Positions 43,656-52,447 of a stretch of 64,000 nt of DNA are shown here, one piece after another. The notes under the pieces were generated by a model. That model saw nothing but the letters and a program-made list of their open reading frames with translations, was not told where the DNA came from and did not search any database. Made by a program: the position numbers and the translations under genes. Source of the stretch: an uncultured Acidobacteriota bacterium (GTDB lineage: Bacteria > Acidobacteriota > Blastocatellia > Pyrinomonadales > Pyrinomonadaceae); the NCBI GenBank assembly GCA_937859595.1, contig CALMAH010000014.1, positions 124,001 to 188,000 on the forward strand, written 5' to 3'. Numbering within the stretch: position 1 is the first letter of the stretch; each line of letters opens with the position of its first letter.

Positions 43656-45599
43656 ATGAGGAAAGTACTGTTTCTGCTTCTGTTCCTTTTCCCGGCTTCG
43701 CTGCTGTTTGGCCAACCCTACAACATTCAGCAATACCTGAGCATAAAGTCTGCGGGCGGGCCATCGTTTTCGCCCGACGGAAAGCGGCTGGCCTATACGA
43801 CCAATACGACGGGAACGTCACAAGTCTGGGTGATAGACCTTCCCGACGGAAAGCCGGTCCAGTTAACCGACTATGAGGACAACGTCGGTTTCGTCCGTTG
43901 GCTGTCTGATGGCAGCGGGCTTATCTTTGGGAAGGCTCGCGGCGGCGACGAGAACACGCAGTTCTTCTTTATGACGGCGGACGGCAGCGGTGTTCGCGAA
44001 CTGACAAGCGATCCGCGAGTTCGGCACAATTTCGGGGAGATCTCACCTGACGGAAAAACGATCCACTACGCCTCGAACAAGCGAAACCGCAACTATTTCG
44101 ACATTTACAAGATGGACATCGCCTCAGGGAAAGAGGAGATGATCTATCAATACGACAGCAATAATAGTGTTGCCGCGGTGGATGCATCCGGGAAATGGCT
44201 GATAGTATCGCGCTCGGGCGGCGAGTTGTCGCTTGATAACAACCTGTTCCTGATCGAGCTTGAGACGGGCAAAGAGACGTTGCTGACGCCGCATAAGGGC
44301 TCGGCTCAATTTGGAAACGTTGGTTTTCTGCCGGACGGAAGTTCGGTGCTATTTGCACAAAATAATGATCGTGAGTTCATGAGCCTTTCGCATATGCGGC
44401 TTCGCAACCCGGCGCGGTCCAGCGACTGGAGCGACGCGAACCGCGAAGTTCGCATTCTGGACGACACCCAGTGGGATGTTTCGAGCGTGGCTTTGCCCGA
44501 TAACGCCAAAAGGTTTGCATACGTGATCAACCGTGAGGGGTTTTCTGAGCTCTATTTCGATGAGATCAAGACCGAAGGCAAACCTCTCCAGACCAAATTC
44601 CCGAACAGGAGAACAAAGGTCGAACTTCCCGCCCAGGGAATAGTCGGCGGTGTGACTTTTTCAAAAGACCAAGCGAAGATCGCTTTCTCTTTCAGCTCTT
44701 CAAAACATAACGGCGATATATGGCTCTACGACATCAGGTCGAAAAAACTCTCGCAAGTAACACAGAGCGATCGAGCAGGTATCGATCCAAATACGTTCGT
44801 AGCACCCGAGTTGATCAAATTTAAAACGTTTGATGGAAGGAACATCCCGGCGTGGTATTATCGGCCGACCATCCGACAAGTTCGAATTGAATCGTCAATC
44901 AAGGCCACAGAAATGCCTCTTCGAGTGATCGTCTCCATCCATGGCGGGCCTGAAGGCCAGTCGCGGCCGGGTTTCAATCCGTTGTTCCAATACTATCTGT
45001 CTCGCGGTTATGCGGTTCTCGACCCGAACGTCCGCGGGTCGACCGGCTACGGCAAAACCTATACGCATCTTGACGATGTGGAAAAGCGTGAAGATTCGGT
45101 AAAGGACATTGCCGCCGCTCACGAGTGGCTTGTAAAGCAAGGGGGCGCCGACCCGAAACGCATCGCGGTGATGGGGGGCAGTTACGGCGGTTATATGACG
45201 ATGGCGGCGATCACGCTTTATCCTGATCTTTGGGCGGCAGCGGTGAACACCGTCGGTATCGTAAATTGGGAGACTTTTCTGCAGAATACGTCCGGGTATC
45301 GACGGCGTCAACGCGAGGTCGAATATGGCCGGCTGGACCGCGACATCGAATTTTTGCGAAGGATATCGCCGATACGAAGGGTCGATCAGATCAAGACACC
45401 ACTCTTTGTCATTCATGGGAAGAACGACCCGCGCGTTCCCTATACGGAGGCTGAGCAACTGGTAGAGGCATTGAAAAAACGCGGTGTCAGCGTCGAATAC
45501 AAACTCTTTGACGACGAAGGCCACGGCATCTCAAAACTGAAGAACCGGCTAGAGCTTTATCCGCTCGTTGCCGATTTTCTTGATAGGCATATGAAATAG
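43656..45599 (+). CDS. S9-family prolyl oligopeptidase, secreted
   Basis: A 647-residue exported peptidase. A signal peptide (MRKVLFLLLFLFPASLLFGQ) precedes a WD40/TolB-like beta-propeller (about 25-370; for example SFSPDGKRLAYTTNTTGTSQVWVID). The alpha/beta-hydrolase domain follows, with nucleophile GGSYGGYMT, the Asp in HGKNDPRVPYTEAE, and the His in DDEGHGISK. It is an acylaminoacyl-peptidase-type enzyme that degrades peptides in the periplasm. Confidence 0.94.
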   Translation: MRKVLFLLLFLFPASLLFGQPYNIQQYLSIKSAGGPSFSPDGKRLAYTTNTTGTSQVWVIDLPDGKPVQLTDYEDNVGFVRWLSDGSGLIFGKARGGDENTQFFFMTADGSGVRELTSDPRVRHNFGEISPDGKTIHYASNKRNRNYFDIYKMDIASGKEEMIYQYDSNNSVAAVDASGKWLIVSRSGGELSLDNNLFLIELETGKETLLTPHKGSAQFGNVGFLPDGSSVLFAQNNDREFMSLSHMRLRNPARSSDWSDANREVRILDDTQWDVSSVALPDNAKRFAYVINREGFSELYFDEIKTEGKPLQTKFPNRRTKVELPAQGIVGGVTFSKDQAKIAFSFSSSKHNGDIWLYDIRSKKLSQVTQSDRAGIDPNTFVAPELIKFKTFDGRNIPAWYYRPTIRQVRIESSIKATEMPLRVIVSIHGGPEGQSRPGFNPLFQYYLSRGYAVLDPNVRGSTGYGKTYTHLDDVEKREDSVKDIAAAHEWLVKQGGADPKRIAVMGGSYGGYMTMAAITLYPDLWAAAVNTVGIVNWETFLQNTSGYRRRQREVEYGRLDRDIEFLRRISPIRRVDQIKTPLFVIHGKNDPRVPYTEAEQLVEALKKRGVSVEYKLFDDEGHGISKLKNRLELYPLVADFLDRHMK

Positions 45600-45643
45600 C
45601 CGAAAGAAAGCTCAGCGTTCAGGCCTGTTGGTATTTACTGCAT

Positions 45644-46729
45644 TCATGCGGACAGGAGTGTCCGCGCTCCATTTGTGCTAGATTCGCGGGCGGCGTCGAG
45701 AACGCGTTGGACGCTGAGGCCGTCTTCGAACGTGGCGGCATGTTCGATCTTCGTGCTGCCATTTCGAATCGCTTCTATTATCTTTGGTGCGAACGCCATG
45801 AAACCGCTCGGAAATCCCGATTCGAAAACTCCTGAAATGCTCGGCGGATACTCGACATCGACCACGGTCATTTCAGTTTCACCGCGCTTCGCTATTTGAA
45901 CGTCGCCGCGGTGACCGACCCGCATCCATCCTTCGGTTCCAACAAATTCGATCTTGTTCACGTATTCGGGCCCCTCGATCATTGACACAGAAACGATGCC
46001 AGTGGCGTCCGAGGTTAGTTCGGAATCCGTAAATCTTAGAAGCATATTTGCTTCGTCGTCTGTCGTCACGTCACGCATTTCGCCGTTATTCAGCCGCTGC
46101 TTGATGTGGGTTTGGAGCTGACAATAGACGGACGAGATCTCGGTACCGAGAAACCAATTGAACGAATCAATGACGTGTGAGTTTATCGCTCCCAGGGCGC
46201 CACCTCCGGCCTCGATGTCTGACCACCAGTTCCAGGGCACGGCTGGATCGGCACGGTGCGGGGCGCGGAGATCATATTTTGCGTGAAGCACCTTGCCGAT
46301 CACGCCATCGCGAAGCATCTGATATGCCTTTTGACGGCCCGGCAGGAAACGGAGCTCGTGGTCGATCAAAGCAAGTACGCTTTTTCCCTTAGCCGCGTCG
46401 GTCATTTCTTCGGCCTCGGCGACGTTCATTGCCATCGGTTTTTCTGCGAGGATGTGTTTTCCTGCATCGAGTGCGGCAAGCACCATTTCGCGATGGAGGT
46501 TTGGCGGGGTGGTGATGCAAACGAGATCGACATCGTCGCGGGCAATGGTCTCGCGCCAATCGTTGCTAAAATGCTCGATGTCGAATTCTTCGGCGGCAGC
46601 CTTGGCATTTGCGAGCGTTCCGCTTGAGACGGAGACAAGCCTGGCGCCCTCACACTGTGAAAAAGCCGGGATCTGCACCCTGCGTGCAAACCCGGCCCCG
46701 ACAATTCCGATCCCGACGGTTTTCTCCAT
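45644..46729 (-). CDS. Gfo/Idh/MocA-family oxidoreductase with repeat-encoded tail
   Basis: A 361-residue NAD(P)-dependent sugar-type oxidoreductase. The N-terminal Rossmann fold is GIGIVGAGFARRVQIPAF, with TTPPNLHREMVLAALDAGKHILAEKPMAMN (the EKP motif) and a C-terminal dehydrogenase domain including WWSDIEAGGGALGAINSHVIDSFNW. The last nine residues (GARTLLSA and the residue before) and the stop codon are encoded by a family I palindrome at 45645-45670, so the natural C-terminus was replaced. Substrate unknown. Confidence 0.9.
   Translation of the reverse strand: MEKTVGIGIVGAGFARRVQIPAFSQCEGARLVSVSSGTLANAKAAAEEFDIEHFSNDWRETIARDDVDLVCITTPPNLHREMVLAALDAGKHILAEKPMAMNVAEAEEMTDAAKGKSVLALIDHELRFLPGRQKAYQMLRDGVIGKVLHAKYDLRAPHRADPAVPWNWWSDIEAGGGALGAINSHVIDSFNWFLGTEISSVYCQLQTHIKQRLNNGEMRDVTTDDEANMLLRFTDSELTSDATGIVSVSMIEGPEYVNKIEFVGTEGWMRVGHRGDVQIAKRGETEMTVVDVEYPPSISGVFESGFPSGFMAFAPKIIEAIRNGSTKIEHAATFEDGLSVQRVLDAARESSTNGARTLLSA
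45645..45670. repeat. single family I palindrome at the Gfo/Idh stop codon
   Basis: GCGGACA-GGAG-TGTCCGC (45648-45665) with the same TCAT start and GCGCTCC end as the right half of the asnB element at 27110-27135. Only one half of the two-headed unit is present. Confidence 0.85.
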
Positions 46730-46743
46730 ATGTTCGGCGCTGC

Positions 46744-47631
46744 TCAGGCTGCCGTTCCCTGTGAGGTTTCAGATGTCCAGTTCGCCGCCGTCTCGGCTGC
46801 AAAATCCTCAAACCTTCTCGGCTCATGTCCGAGAACCGTGGCCAAACGTTCAAGATCTTCTTCGGTAGCAAGGAGCCCGGACTTCTGGAAATGTTCATAC
46901 ATCAGCCTGAAATCAAACGCCATCCATGGCGGCAGCATCGCTCTGGCTTGCTCTTCCCAGGCGTCCATATCGTCACCACCATATACGATGTCCCTGCCCA
47001 ACGCTGTGCTCCATATCTCTGCGGTCCGCTGGCCCGTTAATGCTTCCGGCCCGGCAATGTGATAGGTCTTGCCGTCGTGGCCGCTTTCTGAAAAGGCCTT
47101 TCTAGCGACTTCGGCGATATCTCGAACATCTACCCGGTTAGCCCCAACACTGCCGAGAGGCTGGGGATAGATACCGTAACCGGTGATCACATCTCTGAAC
47201 CAATGATCGTTCTGATAGAAATTATTCGGCCGCAGTATCGTGAAAGGGATATCTGATCGCTTTATCGCGTATTCCACCGCGAGTTTTGAACCGAAATGTG
47301 GTAAATGTGGTGCGTCTTCGATCTCAGGAACCGAAAGATATACGATCTTTTTAGCCCCCGCCAATTTTGCACCGTTGAGTGCCATCAGGCCCTCGTTCGT
47401 CTCCGTCGGCGAAACCGCATTTAGGACAAAAACGCCTTCTTTGTCGCGAAAAACGTTTCGAATGGTGGCCGGATCCTGGAGATCCCCGATCTCGGGTTTT
47501 ACACCTTCGGGCAGCTTTTTCGCTCTCTCTTTGTTTCTGGTCAATACACTTACATCCGCCCCTTCATCCAAAAGTTCCCGTACAACATTTGAACCGACAG
47601 TACCGGTTCCTCCAAGTACCAATATCTTCAT
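46744..47631 (-). CDS. NmrA-like NAD(P)-binding protein
   Basis: A 295-residue atypical SDR. ILVLGGTGTVGSNVVREL is the cofactor-binding start, and VFVLNAVSPTETNEGLMALNGAKLAGAKKIVYLSV and PFTILRPNNFYQN are typical of NmrA/HSCARG and triphenylmethane-reductase relatives. It ends 14 bp before the Gfo/Idh gene start on the same strand, so an operon is likely. Substrate unknown; may be a redox sensor. Confidence 0.88.
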   Translation of the reverse strand: MKILVLGGTGTVGSNVVRELLDEGADVSVLTRNKERAKKLPEGVKPEIGDLQDPATIRNVFRDKEGVFVLNAVSPTETNEGLMALNGAKLAGAKKIVYLSVPEIEDAPHLPHFGSKLAVEYAIKRSDIPFTILRPNNFYQNDHWFRDVITGYGIYPQPLGSVGANRVDVRDIAEVARKAFSESGHDGKTYHIAGPEALTGQRTAEIWSTALGRDIVYGGDDMDAWEEQARAMLPPWMAFDFRLMYEHFQKSGLLATEEDLERLATVLGHEPRRFEDFAAETAANWTSETSQGTAA

Positions 47632-47740
47632 AATTTAACCTCCATGGCGGTCAACCCGCCGAAAATGAACCGACAGTGAGAACGGCCCAAAAAATAAGTT
47701 TCTGTTATGACCCTATGATACACGCTGTACGACACGAGAC

Positions 47741-47768
47741 AAAAAAAGGCCGGACGCAGCGGACCGGC
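47741..47768 (-). terminator. minus-strand terminator for PilZ gene
   Basis: On the minus strand GCCGG and CCGGC form a stem around ten bases, followed by C and seven T residues (the A-run 47741-47747 on the plus strand). It lies about 30 bp past the stop of the PilZ-like gene. Confidence 0.65.
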
Positions 47769-47798
47769 ACTTATGCTCGAATTGAAGGGATGACCAGC

Positions 47799-48263
47799 TC
47801 AATTTTTGCCCATTTCAAGGCTAGGCGAGGCGGCCTTTTTTCGTTTGCCAAACTTTAGAAAATGTTCGTAAGCCTCTCGGTTTTCCTTGTCGATATCGAT
47901 GATCTCAGCACCAATGAGAAACTTCTCCGTCGATAGGTGCACGCCGACCTTTTCATACCGGCGGCCTACTATTTTCATCCTGACCTTTCCGCTCGGCAGA
48001 TCGATCTCCGCAGTCAGCGGGCGTTCCTGGCCGACCAGATAGTTCTCACGAACACGGATCGAAGAGACGATGAAACCAATGCCTGAGCGGCTTAGGTCGT
48101 GGGTTTCGCCCGAAATGTAGAGCTTTTCACCGGGGGTGTTCAGCCGTCCGGTGCTGTAAAGCGGCTCGAAAGTGACCTTGATGGGAAAGTTATGCTTTTT
48201 CCGTGCCGAGTGAGAGGTCTCGGCCATGAATCCCGTCAACTTTTGTACAAGGTCTCTGATCAT
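47799..48263 (-). CDS. PilZ-like domain protein
   Basis: A 154-residue protein. A Lys/Arg-rich start (SARKKHNFPIKVTF) is followed by THDLSRSGIGFIV (D/NxSxxG PilZ motif) and a beta barrel (VRMKIVGRRYEKVGVHLS). The canonical RxxxR is weak, so c-di-GMP binding is less certain than for the gene at 42081. The C-terminus is basic. Confidence 0.75.
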   Translation of the reverse strand: MIRDLVQKLTGFMAETSHSARKKHNFPIKVTFEPLYSTGRLNTPGEKLYISGETHDLSRSGIGFIVSSIRVRENYLVGQERPLTAEIDLPSGKVRMKIVGRRYEKVGVHLSTEKFLIGAEIIDIDKENREAYEHFLKFGKRKKAASPSLEMGKN

Positions 48264-48352
48264 GTGTTTTGTCCGTTGTCCGATCTGTCACCGAAGACGA
48301 CCGTTTTCAAAACAACCCCTGTACAGTGAACGCGGCGAGCGCCTGCGGGGTA

Positions 48353-49243
48353 TCACTTTCGGAGCGGAGCCCCATTGTTGTCGCGGCCCGTAACCAACGG
48401 GAGCCCCTGCTCACGCGGTTCGAGGATATACGAATTTCTGCCCGTCTTGCCGTAAACAGCCGGCGTAGCAGTAGCAAAATAGGTCTTTCTGCCTTCACCT
48501 AGGTGAAGGGCATAAACATAACCGGTGGATTCAGACGAACTGACATCCGCCGGGACGTAGCCGATCTCGACGAGTTCGGCGAGGGTGGCGAAGCTGCCCT
48601 GATTTTGAGCGGCAAAAGCGATCTGGGCCTTTGCTACACGTTCGAGCATCTTCTTCGCTTCTTCCTGGTGTGTCTCTATTTTAAGCTTGTAAAAATATGC
48701 CTTGCCGTCCCTTTTTATCAGTTTTTCCGATTCCTCGTCGGCACTGATAATTATCCAGTATTCGCCTTCCCTTCTTAAGTTTAATTCCTGAAGTTCCGGA
48801 TCTTCACCCGGTTCGCTGGGCAGAAGAGCCGTAACGGTGGCTCGGTCTCCTGAGATTATCTCGCCATTTATGCGGATCTCGGTCGGGACCTTTTTGGCGA
48901 TGGCTTCAAAATCTACCGAAAATTCCTTTAGCTCATCGTCCGTCAGGCCTTCGATAGCAGGACGCAGATTTGTAAGGTGAATGGCCTCGCGAATGCGGCC
49001 TTCGCGAAGTTTTGTATAAAAGCTGCGAACAGTATCGGCGGGCGAATTGGGCTGAATCTCTATCAACGGGCCGCCGGATCCGGAACCCGTTTCGGGCCGG
49101 GCTGATGCATCAGATGACGATGGGCCGCCGGGTTCGGAGTGCGCCTGGGACGTATTTGCCGAACATGCCACGCCGGAAGACAAAGCCAAGGCACAGAGGC
49201 AGAACAACACGTATCGGAGGGATGGCGAAGAACTAACTGTCAT
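48353..49243 (-). CDS. lipoprotein with DUF4878-like and pilin-like parts
   Basis: A 296-residue probable lipoprotein (signal LFCLCALALSSGVACSAN, lipobox VAC). A Ser/Gly/Pro linker leads to a helical-sheet domain (SPADTVRSFYTKLREGRIREAIHL) like DUF4878 NTF2-type folds. The last 100 residues (RVAKAQIAFAAQNQGSFATLAELVEIGYVPADVSSS ... YFATATPAVYGKTGRNSYIL) look like the C-terminal half of a type II secretion pseudopilin without its methylation signal. Function unknown. It is an unusual combination. Confidence 0.75.
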   Translation of the reverse strand: MTVSSSPSLRYVLFCLCALALSSGVACSANTSQAHSEPGGPSSSDASARPETGSGSGGPLIEIQPNSPADTVRSFYTKLREGRIREAIHLTNLRPAIEGLTDDELKEFSVDFEAIAKKVPTEIRINGEIISGDRATVTALLPSEPGEDPELQELNLRREGEYWIIISADEESEKLIKRDGKAYFYKLKIETHQEEAKKMLERVAKAQIAFAAQNQGSFATLAELVEIGYVPADVSSSESTGYVYALHLGEGRKTYFATATPAVYGKTGRNSYILEPREQGLPLVTGRDNNGAPLRK

Positions 49244-49920
49244 AAATTGGTCAATGGGTGAACTTTACCGGCATTTCCGGAATAGGCCCGATGGGCAAGT
49301 TTGCTTCCATTAGTGCGTGCAGGAAGCAGAAGAAAAGGCGCAGCACGCGTTTAGCATTATACGCATCTTTCTCCAAAAGGTAAAACAAAATTTCACACTG
49401 CGTAACTTTTGCTAAATCCTTGGTGTGGGTTTTAGCAAAGAACGGGCCATGGGCGAGTGGGCAAGCCAGAAAAAAACAGTCAATCAATAACCGGACCCAG
49501 TGGGAGAACCATGGGGAAAGACACCAGGTCCTTACGCCCAGACCCGCGTACCTTTTCAATGTGCGGATCATGCGGAGTTCCGGGTGTTCACCCGGGGGTT
49601 CACCCACGGCCCGGCTCGATGGGGAATCTCGTGTCGCCCGGAATGGCTCGTCGGGTCACCCGCCGCCGGAGACATCGGATTGGGGGAGCGCGCCGACATT
49701 TGATCCTCCTTTCCCGCCGGAAGATGCTCGCGGGCCATGCAAATCGTGCAAATCATGCAAATCGTGCATCCATTTTTGGCGGAAGTATGGAAAATGGTTG
49801 CGGGCGGGGCGGCCAAGGCCCTTGAGATGGCGGGAACGTGCAGATCCAGGGCAGAAAGTCTTTCAATACAGAATGAAATCAATTAGAATGACGAAAATCT
49901 TTTCGGGAAAACGGTAAACA
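49244..49920. other. 670-bp gene-poor stretch with hairpins and tandem 9-mers
   Basis: Open frames here (49251-49607 minus, 49420-49917 plus) have no recognisable protein pattern. Visible structure: TTTGCTAAA / TTTAGCAAA inverted repeat (49408-49439); a double GTTCACCC direct repeat with a CCGGGTG / CACCCGG hairpin near 49580-49600; and a tandem 9-mer array at 49736-49771. GC content rises sharply between about 49500 and 49740. No gene is called. Confidence 0.6.
49736..49771. repeat. tandem 9-bp repeat array
   Basis: CATGCAAAT, CGTGCAAAT, CATGCAAAT, CGTGCATCC: almost four 9-bp units that alternate in a CA/CG pattern, giving an 18-bp higher-order period. On the reverse strand it reads ATTTGCATG, an octamer-like motif. 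Confidence 0.85.
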
Positions 49921-52350
49921 ATGAAATATATCTCTGCCTCTATTCGTCTATGCGGGCTGCTGCTGGCGGCGGCGCTCGTCACATTTGCTCAGGTGCCGAC
50001 GCCGAAGGACGTGCTGGGCTTTACGCCAGGTGATGATCGAAAGCTCGCGAGTTGGGCCCAGGTGGTGGATTATTTCCAGAAATTGGGGGCGGCCTCGGAC
50101 CGGGTAATGTTCGAGGAGATCGGCAAATCGACGATGGGGGCTCCGTTTGTTTATGTTGCGATCAGTTCCCCCGGGAATCTGAAGAACCTCGAGCAGTTTA
50201 AACAGATAAACAAAAAGCTGGCTGACCCGAGGTTGATAAAGAGCAACGATGCCGAGGCAAAAAAGCTTATAGCCCAAGGCAAGACTATAGTCCTGAACAC
50301 ATACGGAATCCACTCGACCGAGGTCGGCAGCTATCTTTCGTCGATGCTGGTCGCACACGAGCTGGCAAGCTCGAACGAGCCGCGCATCAGGAAGATCCTG
50401 GACAACACGATCATTCTGCTGGTGCCTTCGCTAAATCCGGACGGTGTTGACATCGTCAAGAACTGGTATGACAAAACGCTCGGGACGCCATATGAAGGTA
50501 CGAATCCGCCGGAGCTTTATCACAAATATGTCGGCCACGATAACAACCGCGACTGGTATGCCTTTACACAGGTCGAAACGCAGCTTACGGTCGACAAAAT
50601 CCACAACGTTTGGCATCCGCAGATCGTGCTTGACGTGCATCAGCAGGGCATCTACGGAGCGAGGCAATTTTTACCGCCATATATGCCGCCGGTCGAACCA
50701 AATGTGCCGAAACAGATAGTCGAGGGCTTTACCGAACTCGGCACCTACATCGCGAACGACCTGCGAAAGAAAGGTTTTCAGGGCATAACGACCGGGACGA
50801 CCTACGACGCCTGGACGCCCGCACGCGCCTATTCGCATTACCACGGCGGCGTGCGAATTTTGAGCGAAACTGCGTCCGCTCGCCTCGCAACGCCGGTCAC
50901 CGTTAAAGCCGAAGAGCTTCGCGGCGGCCGCGGCGTCAACCCGCACAAAGACGACGCCAACAACGGACCTGCCTGGAAAGGCGGAGAATGGAAACTCCGC
51001 AACATCACCGACTACATGACCGCCACAGCGTTTAGTCTTCTGGATCACGCAGCGGATAATCGCGAAAAATGGCTGTCGAGGTTTTATGAGATCGGGAAGG
51101 AAGCCGTCCGGCCGAGGAAGGATGGTGAATTACGAGCATTTGTCCTGCCGCCTCTTCCGACAAAAGAGGGCGAACTACGTCGGATGAATTTTATTGGCCT
51201 TCTTTCGCGTGCCGGTGTGATTGGAGGATTTGTTGATCCAAGCAACATCAAGTCGCCGGAGTTTGTGGAATTCATGCGGCTCGCTATACCAATCCTGCAA
51301 AACAAAAAGGACATTTCCGAATTGGCTTTCGTCGTTCCTATAGACCAGCCATACGGTGGCTTCGCAAAAGCCCTCCTTGAGCGACAAACTTATCCTGATC
51401 TGAACGATGCACAGGGTAATCCCATTCCGCCTTACGACGTCACGGCCCACACTTTACCATTGTTAATGGAGGTCCGATCGATTCCTCTTTACGAGCCATT
51501 CACTTATCGAACACCAGCTACTCCTAAATCTCTGCAAAGACCCGACGGCTGCAGCCATCCACCAAAACACGGACTTTACCGATCCCATATTCCGAGCATG
51601 GACGAGGGGTGGACTCGGTGGCTATTTGAAGAAGCTTCACAGGCTGCTTTAATATGTGCTGATTTCGTGTCGATCATTGGCCAAATACCGGCTGTTGAAT
51701 TACTACGCCAAGAACATCGCCTGAATCGTCTCAACACAATAGTCTTCCCCGACCAATCCGCCAGCCAGATCCTAAACGGTTACACAAAAGGCACGATGCC
51801 GGATGAGTATGTGGGCGGGGTTGGGAAAGAGGGTGTTGAGAATTTGAAGAAATTTGTGGAGGCGGGCGGGACGCTTGTGTTTCTGAACCGCTCATCGCTG
51901 TTTGCGATCGAGCAGTTCAAGCTTCCGATCGTGAATGTCACCGAGGGGCTTGATCGAAAAGATTTCTTCATACCCGGGTCGATCCTTCGCACGGAGCTTG
52001 ACACAAGTCATCCCATCGCGAAAGGAATGCCCGAACAGTCGATCGCGTGGTTTGAGCAATCGCCCGTCTTTGAGATTCTCTCTACCACCCCGTCAGCCGA
52101 AGCGGCTGCCACCCCTCCTATCCAGGAGGGGAGCTTTGGGAACGTTCGCATCATCGCCCGATACCCCTCCGACCCGAAGCAGATACTGCTTTCGGGTTGG
52201 GCGCTGGGAGCGGAAAAGATCGCCGGAAAAGCGGCGCTCGTAGAGGTGACGGTGGGCAAGGGCAAGATCATCCTGTTCGGTTTTCGCCCGCAGTACCGTG
52301 GGCAGAGCCTGGCGACATTCCCGCTGTTGTTCAATGCGATCGCACAATAG
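49921..52350 (+). CDS. M14-family zinc carboxypeptidase, secreted
   Basis: A 809-residue exported peptidase. Signal peptide MKYISASIRLCGLLLAAALVTFAQ. The M14 domain (about 40-370) has GIHSTEVGS (zinc ligands HxxE) and VLDVHQQG (third ligand). A long C-terminal part includes GLYRSHIPSMDEGWTRWLFE and LNGYTKGTMPDEYVGGVGKEGV, typical of the large acidobacterial M14 proteins. Residues about 722-742 (STTPSAEAAATPPIQEGSFG) are encoded by two palindromes at 52095-52131, another in-frame repeat. Codon use between about 51140 and 51780 is visibly AT-richer than the rest. The stop is followed at once by a RAYT-type REP. Confidence 0.92.
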   Translation: MKYISASIRLCGLLLAAALVTFAQVPTPKDVLGFTPGDDRKLASWAQVVDYFQKLGAASDRVMFEEIGKSTMGAPFVYVAISSPGNLKNLEQFKQINKKLADPRLIKSNDAEAKKLIAQGKTIVLNTYGIHSTEVGSYLSSMLVAHELASSNEPRIRKILDNTIILLVPSLNPDGVDIVKNWYDKTLGTPYEGTNPPELYHKYVGHDNNRDWYAFTQVETQLTVDKIHNVWHPQIVLDVHQQGIYGARQFLPPYMPPVEPNVPKQIVEGFTELGTYIANDLRKKGFQGITTGTTYDAWTPARAYSHYHGGVRILSETASARLATPVTVKAEELRGGRGVNPHKDDANNGPAWKGGEWKLRNITDYMTATAFSLLDHAADNREKWLSRFYEIGKEAVRPRKDGELRAFVLPPLPTKEGELRRMNFIGLLSRAGVIGGFVDPSNIKSPEFVEFMRLAIPILQNKKDISELAFVVPIDQPYGGFAKALLERQTYPDLNDAQGNPIPPYDVTAHTLPLLMEVRSIPLYEPFTYRTPATPKSLQRPDGCSHPPKHGLYRSHIPSMDEGWTRWLFEEASQAALICADFVSIIGQIPAVELLRQEHRLNRLNTIVFPDQSASQILNGYTKGTMPDEYVGGVGKEGVENLKKFVEAGGTLVFLNRSSLFAIEQFKLPIVNVTEGLDRKDFFIPGSILRTELDTSHPIAKGMPEQSIAWFEQSPVFEILSTTPSAEAAATPPIQEGSFGNVRIIARYPSDPKQILLSGWALGAEKIAGKAALVEVTVGKGKIILFGFRPQYRGQSLATFPLLFNAIAQ
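52085..52137. repeat. palindromic element, family III, inside M14 peptidase
   Basis: AGCCG-AAG-CGGCT (52095-52107) and CCCCTCC-TATCCA-GGAGGGG (52112-52131) lie in tandem. The string CACCCCGTCAGCC ... AGGGGAG resembles a dispersed element common in other bacteria. It is translated in frame as TPSAEAAATPPIQEGS. Confidence 0.75.
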
Positions 52351-52382
52351 GTCAGAACCACCTGCGTGAGCGGGTGGGTTCC
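52351..52382. repeat. REP sequence, family II, copy 1
   Basis: GTCAGAACCACCTGCGTGAGCGGGTGGGTTCC. Stem CCACC / GGTGG with inner GC pairs. It starts directly after the M14 stop codon and is inverted relative to copies 2-4. Confidence 0.85.
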
Positions 52383-52408
52383 TAGACAGAGGTCGCAAAA
52401 AGAACCTG

Positions 52409-52432
52409 CCCGCTTACTTAGGCGGTTCTGAT
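52409..52432. repeat. REP sequence, family II, copy 2 (inverted)
   Basis: AAAGAACCTGCCCGCTTACTTAGGCGGTTCTGAT is the reverse-complement form of copy 1 with a few changes. Copies 1 and 2 make a head-to-head REPIN upstream of the transposase gene. Confidence 0.8.
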
Positions 52433-52447
52433 CTAAGGACATTGGCT

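Noticed and set aside
49251-49607. Minus-strand 118-codon frame
   Set aside because: No family, no ribosome site, and overlaps the hairpin-rich gene-poor stretch.
49736-49771. CRISPR-like array
   Set aside because: Units are 9 bp and contiguous without spacers.
49420-49917. Open frame of 165 codons with CKSCKSCKSC
   Set aside because: The Cys-Lys-Ser pattern comes from the tandem 9-mer and the rest shows no protein-like conservation; reading is equally open on the other strand.
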